33,465 nt of DNA from Bacteroidota bacterium (GTDB taxonomy: Bacteria; Bacteroidota; Rhodothermia; Rhodothermales; JAHQVL01), in assembly GCA_039111535.1 (NCBI GenBank), contig JBCCIM010000052.1, forward strand, positions 1-33,465, written 5' to 3'. The notes beneath the pieces are model-generated. The model did no database searches and was not told the DNA's origin. It saw only the letters and a list, made by a program, of their open reading frames with translations. Positions within the stretch are counted from its first letter, which is position 1; each line of letters opens with the position of its first letter. Of this stretch, positions 1 to 8,410 are shown piece after piece. The position numbers were made by a program, and so were the translations under genes.

Positions 1-579
1 GTCGATCCCTGTTTGTGCATGATCCACCCCTGTCACCAGTCGTAATGTGTTGGCAGACGTCGCGGTTACATCACTCTGGATTTCGCGGTCGGTGACCACG
101 GAAATGGCGGTGAGGGCGTTTATAACTTTTTCTTCACTGCGTGAGGCTGAAACAACAATGGTGTTCAGGTCAATGTTGCTTTGCTCAAGGCCAATGTCGT
201 ACGTGTAGTCTTGGGAGGGATTCAGGACGACAACCCGCTGGGATTCTGCGTATCCCACAAATCGGATAACAAGTTCGTAGCGCCCCGGCCTCAATTGGTC
301 GAGGGTGTACCGGCCGCGTTCATTGGTTGCAGTGCCGGCCACAATACCAGGTACGCCGCGTCTGCTGAGCGATACCGTGGCGCCCTGAAGCGGCAAGCCA
401 TCCATCACATCTGTAACGATGCCTTCAATGGCGGTAAGGTTTTGTTGTGCGCTGGCTGTTTGGGGAAGAAGGCCGACCAGTAGCCCAATCAGCAGCAGGC
501 TGAAAATCATGGTAACTAAAGAGAAATGGTGCCACGCCTCAGGGAGGCATTTATCGTAACCAAAGCGGGGGGAAAACAT
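1..579 (-). CDS. TonB-dependent receptor, N-terminal part (cut by window edge)
   Basis: Outer-membrane receptor for energised uptake of an unknown ligand; only about 193 N-terminal residues lie in the window and the frame runs off position 1. A hydrophobic signal segment ending in QTASAQ is followed by a carboxypeptidase-regulatory-like beta-sandwich (GIVTDVMDGLPLQGATV, then GRYTL and RFVGY) and the start of the plug (LNTIVVSASRSEEKV, TGVDHAQTGID). The start at 579 gives a long n-region with basic residues; an ATG at 510 gives a shorter signal without charge, so the start is uncertain. The visible part resembles the complete receptor upstream of it (796-3627) segment by segment, so the two are tandem paralogues. 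A hairpin at 712-769 separates them, so it probably has its own promoter. Family assignment is firm, substrate unknown. Confidence 0.88.
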   Translation of the reverse strand, partial: MFSPRFGYDKCLPEAWHHFSLVTMIFSLLLIGLLVGLLPQTASAQQNLTAIEGIVTDVMDGLPLQGATVSLSRRGVPGIVAGTATNERGRYTLDQLRPGRYELVIRFVGYAESQRVVVLNPSQDYTYDIGLEQSNIDLNTIVVSASRSEEKVINALTAISVVTDREIQSDVTATSANTLRLVTGVDHAQTGID

Positions 580-711
580 GATGCGGTTCTCGCGATACAG
601 ATTTGCAAACCGGGTGAGTTTCAACAGTCACTCGGTACAAAAGATAGGCCGGGAGGAAGGATTAAGCTAGAATTCTTGGTGTAAAATACCTGCCGAAGCA
701 AGTTTCGTGTA

Positions 712-769
712 AAAATGAATGCCGGATGCAGGACAAAGTTCTGTAGAGAACCAGCCTGCACCCGGCATT
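712..769 (-). terminator. Rho-independent terminator after the 796-3627 receptor
   Basis: Arms at 718-732 and 755-769 form a 15-bp stem with one mismatch and a 22-nt loop. Read on the minus strand the stem is followed by CATTTTTAC, a short T-tract. It starts 27 bases after the stop codon of the receptor gene. The long loop makes it less canonical. Confidence 0.65.
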
Positions 770-795
770 AAGCTCAGACGCTTGGGGTTGTACGC

Positions 796-3627
796 CTAGT
801 TGAATGTGTAAGTCAGGCGTGCAAGACCCATCCGGCCCAGCTGCGGCGCACCGATAAACTCACGATGCTCGTTGTTCAGCAGGTTCTGGATAGTGAAGTC
901 AAGGCGGAGGCCATTGATCGAGCTGCTGAAGTCGTAGCCAGCACCCAGATCTACGAGGAAGTAGCTGTCTACATCACCGATGTAGTCACTTCCTGAGCGT
1001 ACTGGGAAACCTTCTGTATAGCGGGCTGACGCGTTTAGCGAAAGGCCGCCCGGGAGTCTGTATGAGCCACCCAGTTTTGTTTTGAAGGTTGGTGCATTAA
1101 GCGCCAGTTGCAAATCAATGTTTTCTTCGTCGAGTTCGGTGTTGTCGAAGAAGTCGTCGCTTACCAATGACAGGTTGGCAAAGATCGAAAGGCTTTCGCT
1201 TGCCAGGATCTGTAGGGAAGCGTCGAGGCCCCAGTAGTTGATGTTACCAAAGTTACGGTAAGCAGCAAAACCACCAACAGCGTTCTGTGTGCCCGCGGCA
1301 AGTACATCCTGGTCAGACTGAACAACAGCGATTGGTGTGTTATCACCAAGTGCGCCGGCAACCAGTTGTGTAACCGTTGTGACGATGGCTGAAGGCGATA
1401 AGCCTGTTAGACCAAGCCCGGCTACAAGCTGCTGGATCGCAGGGTCTGTTGATGTGGCCAGCATGGCGCCAACAGCACCTGCTATATCAGCACCAAAGGA
1501 CTGCTGCTGAAGATACACAATCGGCGTCTCGACAAGGAGTGGGCCCGTGAAGTTCTTCTTGTTCGTCCAGTAAGCATCTACAGCGAAGAGCACCGTATTA
1601 TTGATCAGGCCTTTGTAGCCAAGCTCAATTGTCTGCGTGGTTGTCTGCTTCAACGGTTCGATATCTATCGGGCCAGCTACATCGCGGAATCCGCGGTCGC
1701 TGCCATCTGGGATACCGAGTGCTGTAGAAGCCGGCGATGCTGCCGCACCCAATCCGAGCGAGGCATTTTGCGCGGTATACCCGATCAATTGCCCGAGCAG
1801 TGACTGCTGCTGGTCTGTGAGGCCAAGGCCACCAACCTGGCCGGCGATCAACGCGTCGGCTAGGCCGCCACCGGCTGCTGCACCGTAAAGTGCTACGAGC
1901 GGCATGCCATCTACGTTGAAGTCACTCCCGAAGAAACCAGGCACTGGCAGTAAGAACCGCGCCGAGTTTGAATTGCGGAAGGTGTTGAACGTATATCCGT
2001 CAACAGATCCGCGACCGAGAATCAGGAACTGGCTATCACCAAAGTTTGTCGCCTGTGCCACGATGTCGAGGAACAGCGAGTTAACACCAGGGGATGAAAA
2101 CGCGCGGTTAAACGATCCGCGAAAGGTGTTTTGGTTGTTTGCCTTGTAAACAAGCGCTGCCCGCGGCGAAACACGGAAATCAAAGATGTTACTGTAATCC
2201 CCGCGGAGGGCAAGCGTCAGTGCCAGTTTGTCGGTCAGGTCAATGCTAGATTGTGCATAACCGCCGGCCTCAACGATTTCATCATTGCCTTCGTTGCGGC
2301 CAAGGATAGTGCCTTCGGTATCCGGGTTGGTTTGCTGATAGTCAGCGCCAACAATCAGGCGAACACGCTCATCGGCAAAGTCCATATCATACTGTGCCTG
2401 GGCGTTGACCTCGGTACCGTTGTCAACCACCTGCGATCCTGTGCCGTATACGAAAGAGTCGCTTGCATCGTTTGAAGACGCATAGACCTGAGCGAAGAAC
2501 CGATCAGCCTGCAGCCGTACCTGGCCATAGGTATTGCTGAAACCGTTGGCTTGCAGCGTACCGATCCCTGAGAGAACTACAGCATCAAGCGACGCGGTGC
2601 CAGCATTGGCGGTCAGCGAAACGTTGTCGCTGAATTTGTACGAAGCCATGCCGTTGATGTTGAACTTCTGGAAGTCGTAGTCGCGTGTAGTACCTGGTGC
2701 ATCGAGACCCAGCTGAATTGCATCCAGCGCGTTGTTTGGGTCCAATTCCCAGTCTTCAGCTTGCGAGTACTTACCCGTTACTTTGTAGCCAAATTTGTTG
2801 TTGACATTGCCGGCGTGCCGGAATTCAACACCAAACAGGGAGCGTTCGCCGCCCATCAAAGAAATAGTAGTACCCGGGTAGCTAAACGGGTCTTTGGTGA
2901 TAAAGTGTATCACGCCTTCATCTACGCCGGCGCCATAAAGCGCTGAACCCGGCCCGCGCACCACTTCTACGCGTTCGATGTCGATTGACATCGTAGGCAT
3001 AATACTGTGGATGTTTACGTTCAGGGAAGGTGTAGCGGTCTGCCGGTAGTCTGTAAGTATGTAAGCAGAGCCGGAGAATGCGTTGTTGAATCCACGGAGA
3101 ACAACCTCGTTGCGGTCAACCCCAGTCTGGGCCATATCGACCCCGGTGGTGTTACGCAATACCGAAATGGTTGACGGGACTACTTCCTGCTGGACTTCCC
3201 GCGCATCGAGTACGGAGATAGAAGCGGGCGCGTCGAGCACCTTTTCTGCCTGCCTGGATGCGGATATTACAATGGTATTGAGGTCGAGACCCCCAATGGA
3301 AAGCGGTATGTCTTGGGAAGCGCTTTCACCGGCGGCTAAAGTAATGGTAAGTTCTGCCTCATTGTAACCAACAAAGCGCGCTGTGAGCATATACGAGCCG
3401 GCAGGGATGCCCTGGATGGTGTATCTGCCGTCAAAGTCAGCAGCTGCACCACCTACGATGCCGGTTGTGCCTGGTCTGGTAAGAATAACGTTGGCGCCTG
3501 TCAGGGGCTCGCCACTCTCTGCATCTGTAATAATACCTGTTATAGATGCTGTATCTTGTGCCATAAGCGAAGTCGTCCCAGCCCATAACAACAAAGCTAT
3601 GCATGCGGTTCGGATCACTAATTTCAT
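796..3627 (-). CDS. TonB-dependent receptor, complete
   Basis: A 943-residue outer-membrane TonB-dependent receptor. Residues 1-24 are a signal peptide (MKLVIRTACIALLLWAG, cleavage near MAQ). Residues 28-115 are a carboxypeptidase-regulatory-like domain (GIITDAESGEPLTGANV, RFVGY). The plug covers about 118-245 (VISASRQAEKVLDAPASISV, VEVVRGPGSALYGAG, GVIHFITK) and the rest is a 22-strand-type barrel ending in a terminal aromatic strand (RLTYTFN). GAGAGGAG lies close upstream of the ATG, a good ribosome binding site. Two stretches rich in Ala, Gly and Leu (residues about 580-640 and 710-765) interrupt the barrel and are unusual. It is a paralogue of the receptor cut off at the window start. No SusD partner or other nutrient-specific gene is adjacent, so the ligand cannot be named. 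Confidence 0.95.
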   Translation of the reverse strand: MKLVIRTACIALLLWAGTTSLMAQDTASITGIITDAESGEPLTGANVILTRPGTTGIVGGAAADFDGRYTIQGIPAGSYMLTARFVGYNEAELTITLAAGESASQDIPLSIGGLDLNTIVISASRQAEKVLDAPASISVLDAREVQQEVVPSTISVLRNTTGVDMAQTGVDRNEVVLRGFNNAFSGSAYILTDYRQTATPSLNVNIHSIMPTMSIDIERVEVVRGPGSALYGAGVDEGVIHFITKDPFSYPGTTISLMGGERSLFGVEFRHAGNVNNKFGYKVTGKYSQAEDWELDPNNALDAIQLGLDAPGTTRDYDFQKFNINGMASYKFSDNVSLTANAGTASLDAVVLSGIGTLQANGFSNTYGQVRLQADRFFAQVYASSNDASDSFVYGTGSQVVDNGTEVNAQAQYDMDFADERVRLIVGADYQQTNPDTEGTILGRNEGNDEIVEAGGYAQSSIDLTDKLALTLALRGDYSNIFDFRVSPRAALVYKANNQNTFRGSFNRAFSSPGVNSLFLDIVAQATNFGDSQFLILGRGSVDGYTFNTFRNSNSARFLLPVPGFFGSDFNVDGMPLVALYGAAAGGGLADALIAGQVGGLGLTDQQQSLLGQLIGYTAQNASLGLGAAASPASTALGIPDGSDRGFRDVAGPIDIEPLKQTTTQTIELGYKGLINNTVLFAVDAYWTNKKNFTGPLLVETPIVYLQQQSFGADIAGAVGAMLATSTDPAIQQLVAGLGLTGLSPSAIVTTVTQLVAGALGDNTPIAVVQSDQDVLAAGTQNAVGGFAAYRNFGNINYWGLDASLQILASESLSIFANLSLVSDDFFDNTELDEENIDLQLALNAPTFKTKLGGSYRLPGGLSLNASARYTEGFPVRSGSDYIGDVDSYFLVDLGAGYDFSSSINGLRLDFTIQNLLNNEHREFIGAPQLGRMGLARLTYTFN

Positions 3628-3752
3628 AAACTCCTCTCTGGAAATTAAAAAGAAAAAGAACCTGTTTAGAGGGCTAAAGGGGTGAATTACAGGTTCAGCT
3701 TGTACTTTGTCAGAATGGTGGGTGAACCTCTGACGGTGGATGGATTGTTACC

Positions 3753-3788
3753 AAAAGGTAAAAAAAATCTAAAGAGAAAAGTCAACAA
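3753..3788 (-). promoter_or_regulatory. Possible Bacteroidota-type promoter of the receptor gene
   Basis: On the minus strand a TTG at 3783-3785 is followed after 22 bases by TACCTTTT at 3760-3753. This is close to the TTG / TAnnTTTG pattern known for Bacteroidota sigma-A promoters, with spacing slightly longer than usual. It lies about 130 bases upstream of the receptor start. The region is AT-rich, so chance matches are likely. Confidence 0.25.
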
Positions 3789-3817
3789 TTATAACTAAAC
3801 GGTAAAAGTAGGCGTTT

Positions 3818-5113
3818 TTAGCCTAATCCGACGCGTTCAAAGATATAATCTACCTGGCTCAGGTGGTACCGGGCGTCAAAAGCCTCGTTGACCTCAGATT
3901 CTGTAATATGCTCGCGTATCTCTTTGTTTTCCAAAACGATATCTCGAAAGGGCTTGCCTTCTGCCCAGGCTTGCATCGCTTGTGGCTGAACGAGGTCGTA
4001 TGCTTTTTCGCGGCTTAATCCTTTATCAATTAGCTTGATCAGCAGCCGCTGGCTGTTGTAGAGCCCATAGGTGCGTTCCATGTTACGGAGCATATTCCCT
4101 TCATAAACCACCAGGTTATCCAGAATGCGTGCAAACCGGTGCAGGGAATAGTCTAGGATGATGGTCGCGTCGGGTATAATTACCCGTTCAACGGAGGAGT
4201 GTGAGATGTCCCTTTCATGCCAGAGCGGCATGTTTTCATAGGCTGCCAGCATGTAGCCCCGCAAGAGGCGCGCGCAGCCGGTAATGTTTTCTGAACCTAC
4301 AGGATTCCGCTTGTGTGGCATGGACGATGAGCCTTTTTGACCCCTCGAAAACGCCTCTTCAACTTCTCGGACTTCGCTTTTCTGTAGCGCCCGGACTTCC
4401 ACAGCCATTTTCTCGAGGGTTCCGCCAATCAGGGCGATTGTAGCCAGGTAGTGCGCGTGGCGGTCGCGCTGTATGATCTGTGTAGAAATTGGCGCCGGCT
4501 TGAGGCCAAGGATTTTACAGGCAATTTGTTCAACTTCTGGTGGGATATGGGCAAATGTACCCACTGCGCCCGAGAATTTGCCAACGCGAACACCTTCTGC
4601 TGCTTCAACAAAGCGTTCACGGTTACGGGTCATTTCTGCATAATAAAGCGCTAGCTTGAGCCCAAATGTCGTTGGCTCAGCATGTACCCCATGTGTACGC
4701 CCCATCATGAGGGTGTATTTGTGCTCTTGTGCTTTGTTTTTGAGTACCTCGAGCAGTTCGTCGATTTTCTTGAGCAAAACGGCGTTCACCTTCTTGAGGC
4801 GGAAGCACAGCGCGGTGTCGACAACATCTGAGGATGTCAGTCCATAATGGATCCATTTCCGTTCTTCGCCCAGCGTTTCACTTACCGCGCGGGTAAAGGC
4901 AACTACGTCGTGGCGCGTGGTTTTTTCAATTTCATGGATTCGCTCAATGTCGAAGCTTGCTTCATCGTAGAGCTTGTTGACATCTTCATGCGGAATAACG
5001 CCTATTTCAGACCATGCTGCGCAGGCAGCGAGTTCAACTTCAAGCCAGGATTTGAACTGTTCGGATTCCCCCCAAAGGGTGCCCATTTCCGGGCGTGTAT
5101 ATCGATCTATCAT
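3818..5113 (-). CDS. purB: Adenylosuccinate lyase
   Basis: Cytosolic enzyme of purine synthesis that releases fumarate from SAICAR and from adenylosuccinate. The 431-residue length is normal for the shorter bacterial PurB. The fumarase/aspartase-superfamily signature [11 protein letters not shown] is at residues 261-271 and contains the catalytic serine loop. The general-acid histidine region [14 protein letters not shown] starts near residue 138, and the N-terminal LTSSDVVDT motif is near 92-100. The start [14 protein letters not shown] matches the family N-terminus. It lies 151 bases downstream of the sigma-factor gene on the same strand. A 5-bp hairpin overlaps its stop codon but is weak. 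No other pur gene is adjacent. Confidence 0.97.
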   Translation of the reverse strand: MIDRYTRPEMGTLWGESEQFKSWLEVELAACAAWSEIGVIPHEDVNKLYDEASFDIERIHEIEKTTRHDVVAFTRAVSETLGEERKWIHYGLTSSDVVDTALCFRLKKVNAVLLKKIDELLEVLKNKAQEHKYTLMMGRTHGVHAEPTTFGLKLALYYAEMTRNRERFVEAAEGVRVGKFSGAVGTFAHIPPEVEQIACKILGLKPAPISTQIIQRDRHAHYLATIALIGGTLEKMAVEVRALQKSEVREVEEAFSRGQKGSSSMPHKRNPVGSENITGCARLLRGYMLAAYENMPLWHERDISHSSVERVIIPDATIILDYSLHRFARILDNLVVYEGNMLRNMERTYGLYNSQRLLIKLIDKGLSREKAYDLVQPQAMQAWAEGKPFRDIVLENKEIREHITESEVNEAFDARYHLSQVDYIFERVGLG

Positions 5114-5175
5114 GCAATTGGAAGCGCAGCACTGCGGGTAATCGAGTGTGCTTAATAAGAAAATAGAGGCGGTGG

Positions 5176-5195
5176 CTGTAACGGTGAGGTTACAG
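5176..5195 (-). other. Short hairpin between the sigma-factor gene and purB
   Basis: CTGTAAC at 5176-5182 and GTTACAG at 5189-5195 form a perfect 7-bp stem with a 6-nt loop, about 70 bases after the sigma-factor stop codon. No T-tract follows directly on the minus strand, so it could be an attenuator, an RNA-processing site or chance. Confidence 0.3.
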
Positions 5196-5264
5196 GGCGT
5201 TTAGAGTACAGGTGGATCTGTTTCCCGGCAAAAATAAGCGCGGCGTCAGCGAAATGCTACAGGT

Positions 5265-5900
5265 TTAGAAGGAGCCGCGCTTGTGACGGAGATATTTGTT
5301 CAGTAATTCACGCGCTCGAAAGATATGCGCTTTGACCGTGCCAAGCGGTAAATCCAGCTCCTTGGCAATTTCCTCGTACGACTTTTCCTGCTGGTGGCGC
5401 ATCACGATAACCCGGTTATATTTGGGGGGGAGGCTATCAATAGCTTCCTGTATCAGCTTTTTACGTTGGTCAGCGACGATGTGCCGGTCAGGGCGATAGG
5501 TAGCGTCTGGCAGTTCAAACTCCAGTGCGCCGTCGCTGGTCTCTTTGGGTTTGTCTATGGAATAGGTCTGCAGCTTTTTCTTGCGCAGATAATCAATCGC
5601 GTGATTGGTAGCAATTTTGTAGAGCCACGTGGAGAACGCGTAATCAACAGAGTAGGAGCCTAGCGCAGAAAAAGCTTTTATAAAACTTTCCTGAACCAGA
5701 TCATCAATTTCACCTTGTTTGCGCACCATCCGCTGTATATGCTTGGATAGGGAGATGCGATACTTGTCCATAAGAGACTTGTAGGCATTCTCGTCCCCAT
5801 TAAGCGCTCTTTTCACCAATTCGCGATCCTGCTGGCTGGATTCTGAAGGCGAAATAGATTCGGCGGATTTTGACATATGATGTATCGGATGAGCGGTCAC
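5265..5900 (-). CDS. RNA polymerase sigma factor, ECF (sigma-70) family
   Basis: Alternative sigma factor that directs RNA polymerase to a regulon not visible here. Region 2 spans about residues 38-112 (DDLVQESFIKAF, FSTWLYKIATNHAIDYLRKKK). Region 4 spans about 150-205 (LPPKYNRVIVMRHQQEKSYEEIA, then the helix-turn-helix LDLPLGTVKAHIFRARELL). The 211-residue length is usual for the family. A second ATG at 5876 (MSKSAESISPSES) would give 203 residues and is at least as plausible a start. No zinc-finger anti-sigma gene or membrane regulator lies on either side: purB is downstream and a 417-bp gap is upstream. How it is controlled therefore cannot be read from the window. Confidence 0.93.
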   Translation of the reverse strand: MTAHPIHHMSKSAESISPSESSQQDRELVKRALNGDENAYKSLMDKYRISLSKHIQRMVRKQGEIDDLVQESFIKAFSALGSYSVDYAFSTWLYKIATNHAIDYLRKKKLQTYSIDKPKETSDGALEFELPDATYRPDRHIVADQRKKLIQEAIDSLPPKYNRVIVMRHQQEKSYEEIAKELDLPLGTVKAHIFRARELLNKYLRHKRGSF

Positions 5901-6317
5901 ACGGTGTCTTCGATCTCTATCCTGGCTAGCTGGTGGGCCAGTATTGCCTAAAGATAGGGAAAAGTATGCGCTTCATTCAAAAGCGGTAGAAATCGCCCGG
6001 TATCTGGTTTTTTCAGGCTAATGCCAAGGTTACGGAAGGTATGGGTCAAAACGCTTAGCAGTCCGTTCCCGGCAGCATACAAAAGGGGACTTAGCCGATC
6101 CTTGCGATTTCTTAGCTTTCCATGTACGAGAGATATTTCTATCCGTTTCAAAATTCAACGGGATTCTCAATGATTAGCATAGCTTTCACACTTCAAGCCA
6201 GTTTTTCTGTTTCGCATCAACCGGCTAGTTGTTATCCTTAACCGTTAGCATTAACCCCCTATTCAAGCAATCTGTGCAAATCGCTCTTTCTAGAGTGCGC
6301 GCCCAATCTATAAAATT
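5901..6317. other. Intergenic gap between divergent sigma-factor and DAHP-synthase genes
   Basis: A 417-base stretch that must hold the promoters of the two divergent genes. A 67-codon minus-strand frame at 5948-6151 has no recognisable motif and is not called. TAACCGTTAGCATTAACC near 6239-6256 has a short repeated element (TTAACC / ATTAACC). No RNA gene, terminator or strong promoter was recognised. Confidence 0.5.
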
Positions 6318-7442
6318 ATGTTAGTAATCCTTAAGTCTGATGTAGATGAAAGGTCTGAAGAATTCATTCATACCTGGAATCACCTCAACAATCTACCTGG
6401 TATTGAACTGCGTCGGCATATCGTGCAGGGGGATATGCAATCGCTCACTGAGATTTACCTGATTGGTAACACAAAGGCCCTCAATAAAAGCGACGTCGCA
6501 TCGTTACCCGGCGTAGAGCGTGTTATTCGTATCTCCGAGGACTACCGCATCATTGGGCGTCACAAGGATGGTGACCGTGCTGTCGGTTTCGAATACAATG
6601 GGCTTTCATTCAATCAGGATAACCTGCACGTGTTTGCAGGCATCTGTGCAGTGGATAATCCCACGAACATCGAGATCATCATGAAGGCCCTGCAAGAGCA
6701 CGGCCAGGTTTGTACACGCATGGGTGCTTACAAGCCACGCACCAATCCGTATTCTTTCCAGGGACACGGTAAAAGTTGCCTACCCTATGTGTTTGAGCTT
6801 GCCGGCAAATATGGCATCAAGGTTATCGCAATGGAGGTAACGCATGAAAGCCACATTGCGGAAATTGATACAGCGCTTCAAAAAGCAGGGCGTCCAACCG
6901 GTGTCATGCTGCAGGTTGGTACACGCAATACACAAAACTTTGAATTGCTAAAAGCCATTGGGCGCCAACAAACCTATCCTGTATTGTTTAAGCGGGGTTT
7001 TGGCATTACCCTTAGCGAATCGCTTAACGCAGCTGAATACCTGGCAGAAGCTGGCAACGCCAATATTGTTTTTTGCCTCCGCGGTATGAAAACCTCTTTC
7101 TCCAGCCCGCACCGGAATATGGTGGACTTCACCCACGTTCCTGCTGTTAAACGGCTCACGCGGCTCCCAGTGTGTATCGATCCGACGCACTCCGTTGGGT
7201 CACGCGGCGAAGCTCCGGATGGCATTCTCGACTTGTTTCATGCAACAGCGCAGGGCGTTATTGCCGGCGCAAACATGGTACTGGTTGAATTTCATCCGAA
7301 CCCGCCTGAAGCTCTGGTTGACGGACCACAGGCGTTGCTCATGGATGAGTTACCGTACTTCCTGGAAGACGTCAAGCTCGCGCGCGAAACATATGAGAAA
7401 CGTGTAGCGCTCATGAGCCGGCTGGAAGAAGTCCGCGCCTAG
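6318..7442 (+). CDS. aroF: 3-deoxy-7-phosphoheptulonate (DAHP) synthase, type I-beta with N-terminal regulatory domain
   Basis: First enzyme of the shikimate pathway; condenses phosphoenolpyruvate with erythrose 4-phosphate. Residues 1-90 form a ferredoxin-like (ACT-type) domain as in Thermotoga DAHP synthase, where it mediates feedback inhibition. The barrel follows with GAYKPRTNPYSFQGHG (about 136-151) and FKRGFGITLSESLNAAEYL. By comparison with that family the four metal ligands are present: C110 (GICAVD), H291 (DPTHSVG), E324 (VLVEFHP) and D335 (ALVDG). The usual CERG motif reads CLRG (L254), and the usual GPCAVES reads AGICAVDN, so this is a divergent member. The start at 6318 gives the expected N-terminus MLVILKSDV. 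Its stop overlaps the stop of the convergent SdpI-like gene. The symbol is by family and could also be written aroG or aroA depending on convention. Confidence 0.9.
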   Translation: MLVILKSDVDERSEEFIHTWNHLNNLPGIELRRHIVQGDMQSLTEIYLIGNTKALNKSDVASLPGVERVIRISEDYRIIGRHKDGDRAVGFEYNGLSFNQDNLHVFAGICAVDNPTNIEIIMKALQEHGQVCTRMGAYKPRTNPYSFQGHGKSCLPYVFELAGKYGIKVIAMEVTHESHIAEIDTALQKAGRPTGVMLQVGTRNTQNFELLKAIGRQQTYPVLFKRGFGITLSESLNAAEYLAEAGNANIVFCLRGMKTSFSSPHRNMVDFTHVPAVKRLTRLPVCIDPTHSVGSRGEAPDGILDLFHATAQGVIAGANMVLVEFHPNPPEALVDGPQALLMDELPYFLEDVKLARETYEKRVALMSRLEEVRA

Positions 7443-8131
7443 CCTGCTTCCGGTTTCTGGGCCTCTTCTTCTGCCTTGTTGCCGCCTTCCAGCATGTAAA
7501 GGCCAAATGAGTACAGCAGGGTAACGACCGTCAGGCAAATCGCGCCGTAAAACAGGGCGTTAGAAAGCTGCTCCGTAGGCAGGAAAAACCAGAGGGCAAT
7601 CAGCACCAGTCCGCCAGCTACCCAGAGCCGGCCGCCAAAACGGTGTGTTTTACGCCAGTTCTCTTCGTTCTCGAGGGTCCACGGGGTACGAATGCCCACA
7701 AAATAGTTGGGCTTGATCGTTTGCATGTAGTTGCCCAGTAGCAGGAAAAATACGGCTATACACAGGTAAATGTAGTGCGTAAATTCAAATTCGGAGCCCA
7801 GCCATTTATACAGGATCAGCACCGCCATGCCTGAAAAGAAAATGGGGAATATGTACCGAAACGCGCGCATGGCTTTCTGCGCATTGTCCGTTTTTTTCTT
7901 CGGGTCAATGTAGGGCAGTGCGATGAGCAGCAGGTAGACCCCCACGTTTATCACAGGAAGCAAAAAAGCTTCCCAGCCTTTCTCCCCCCAGCGGTCTACT
8001 TCGCCGGCGCCGTTCCAGTGCATGGCGATTTGATCGGGGATGTCTGCCCAGTGATACATGGTTAGCACAAACGGGAGCAGGAGGACAAGCCATATCGGCC
8101 AGTCGTTGATGAGTGATTTTTGTTTACCCAT
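7439..8131 (-). CDS. SdpI-family integral membrane protein (DUF1648 + SdpI domains)
   Basis: A 230-residue inner-membrane protein of the SdpI family. In Bacillus subtilis SdpI gives immunity to the SdpC toxin and sequesters the repressor SdpR at the membrane; whether this homologue does so is inference. The N-terminal DUF1648 segment (WPIWLVLLLPFVLTMYHW, then IPDQIAMHWNGAGEVDRWG) is followed by several membrane helices. The SdpI domain contains NYFVGIRTPWTLENEENWRKTH at about 148-168. A charged tail ends in AEEEAQKPEAG. The ATG at 8131 overlaps the stop of the ArsR-type gene (ATGGGTAA), which implies translational coupling. An upstream ATG at 8206 would read through the regulator gene and is rejected. 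The family places this gene next to its regulator, as here. No toxin gene is adjacent. Confidence 0.9.
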   Translation of the reverse strand: MGKQKSLINDWPIWLVLLLPFVLTMYHWADIPDQIAMHWNGAGEVDRWGEKGWEAFLLPVINVGVYLLLIALPYIDPKKKTDNAQKAMRAFRYIFPIFFSGMAVLILYKWLGSEFEFTHYIYLCIAVFFLLLGNYMQTIKPNYFVGIRTPWTLENEENWRKTHRFGGRLWVAGGLVLIALWFFLPTEQLSNALFYGAICLTVVTLLYSFGLYMLEGGNKAEEEAQKPEAG

Positions 8132-8405
8132 TGTCTTCGTGGTTTTGGTTGTTGTCAACGAGCTCCAGCAGCCATTGCAGTGCCTCGTCCAATACAGTGG
8201 TGTCAAGCGAATACCGGCGGAACTGTCCCTCCTTTGTCACCGAAATCAGGCCGGCCTGTTTGAGCAAATCCAGGTGGTGGGAAATGCTCGGCTTACTTAT
8301 CTGAAACGCGTCGGCAATCTCTCCGGCTGTCAAATCCGACGATTTAAGCATATCCAGTATGCGCCGGCGCGTTGTGTCGTTAAGTGCCTTGAATAGCTTG
8401 TTCAT
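8124..8405 (-). CDS. ArsR-family winged-helix repressor (SdpR-like)
   Basis: A 93-residue DNA-binding protein with the complete ArsR winged-helix fold: MNKLFKALNDTTRRRILDML, the recognition helix-turn-helix LTAGEIADAFQISKPSISHH, and the wing ISVTKEGQFRRYSLD. No cysteine cluster for metal sensing is visible, which fits the SdpR subgroup. It overlaps the SdpI-like gene by 8 bases and is first in the pair, the arrangement of Bacillus sdpRI. A perfect inverted repeat TATTTAG-N8-CTAAATA at 8411-8432 lies five bases upstream of its start and is the likely operator. Autorepression relieved through SdpI is therefore the simplest model, by analogy only. Confidence 0.92.
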   Translation of the reverse strand: MNKLFKALNDTTRRRILDMLKSSDLTAGEIADAFQISKPSISHHLDLLKQAGLISVTKEGQFRRYSLDTTVLDEALQWLLELVDNNQNHEDNG

Positions 8406-8410
8406 TTTTG

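Noticed and set aside
181..483. 100-codon plus-strand frame near the window start
   Set aside because: It lies antisense to the N-terminal signal and regulatory-like domain of the truncated receptor, which has clear family motifs.
3806..3824. Hairpin TAGGC / GCCTA overlapping the purB stop codon, considered as terminator
   Set aside because: Only five base pairs, followed by a short T-tract; too weak to call.
5948..6151. 67-codon frame on the minus strand in the gap upstream of the sigma-factor gene
   Set aside because: No recognisable motif, poor start context, and it covers the region where two divergent promoters must lie.
7439..8206. Longer start for the SdpI-like gene at 8206
   Set aside because: It would overlap the ArsR-type gene by 83 bases and add a tail with no family similarity; the ATG at 8131 overlaps the regulator's stop.
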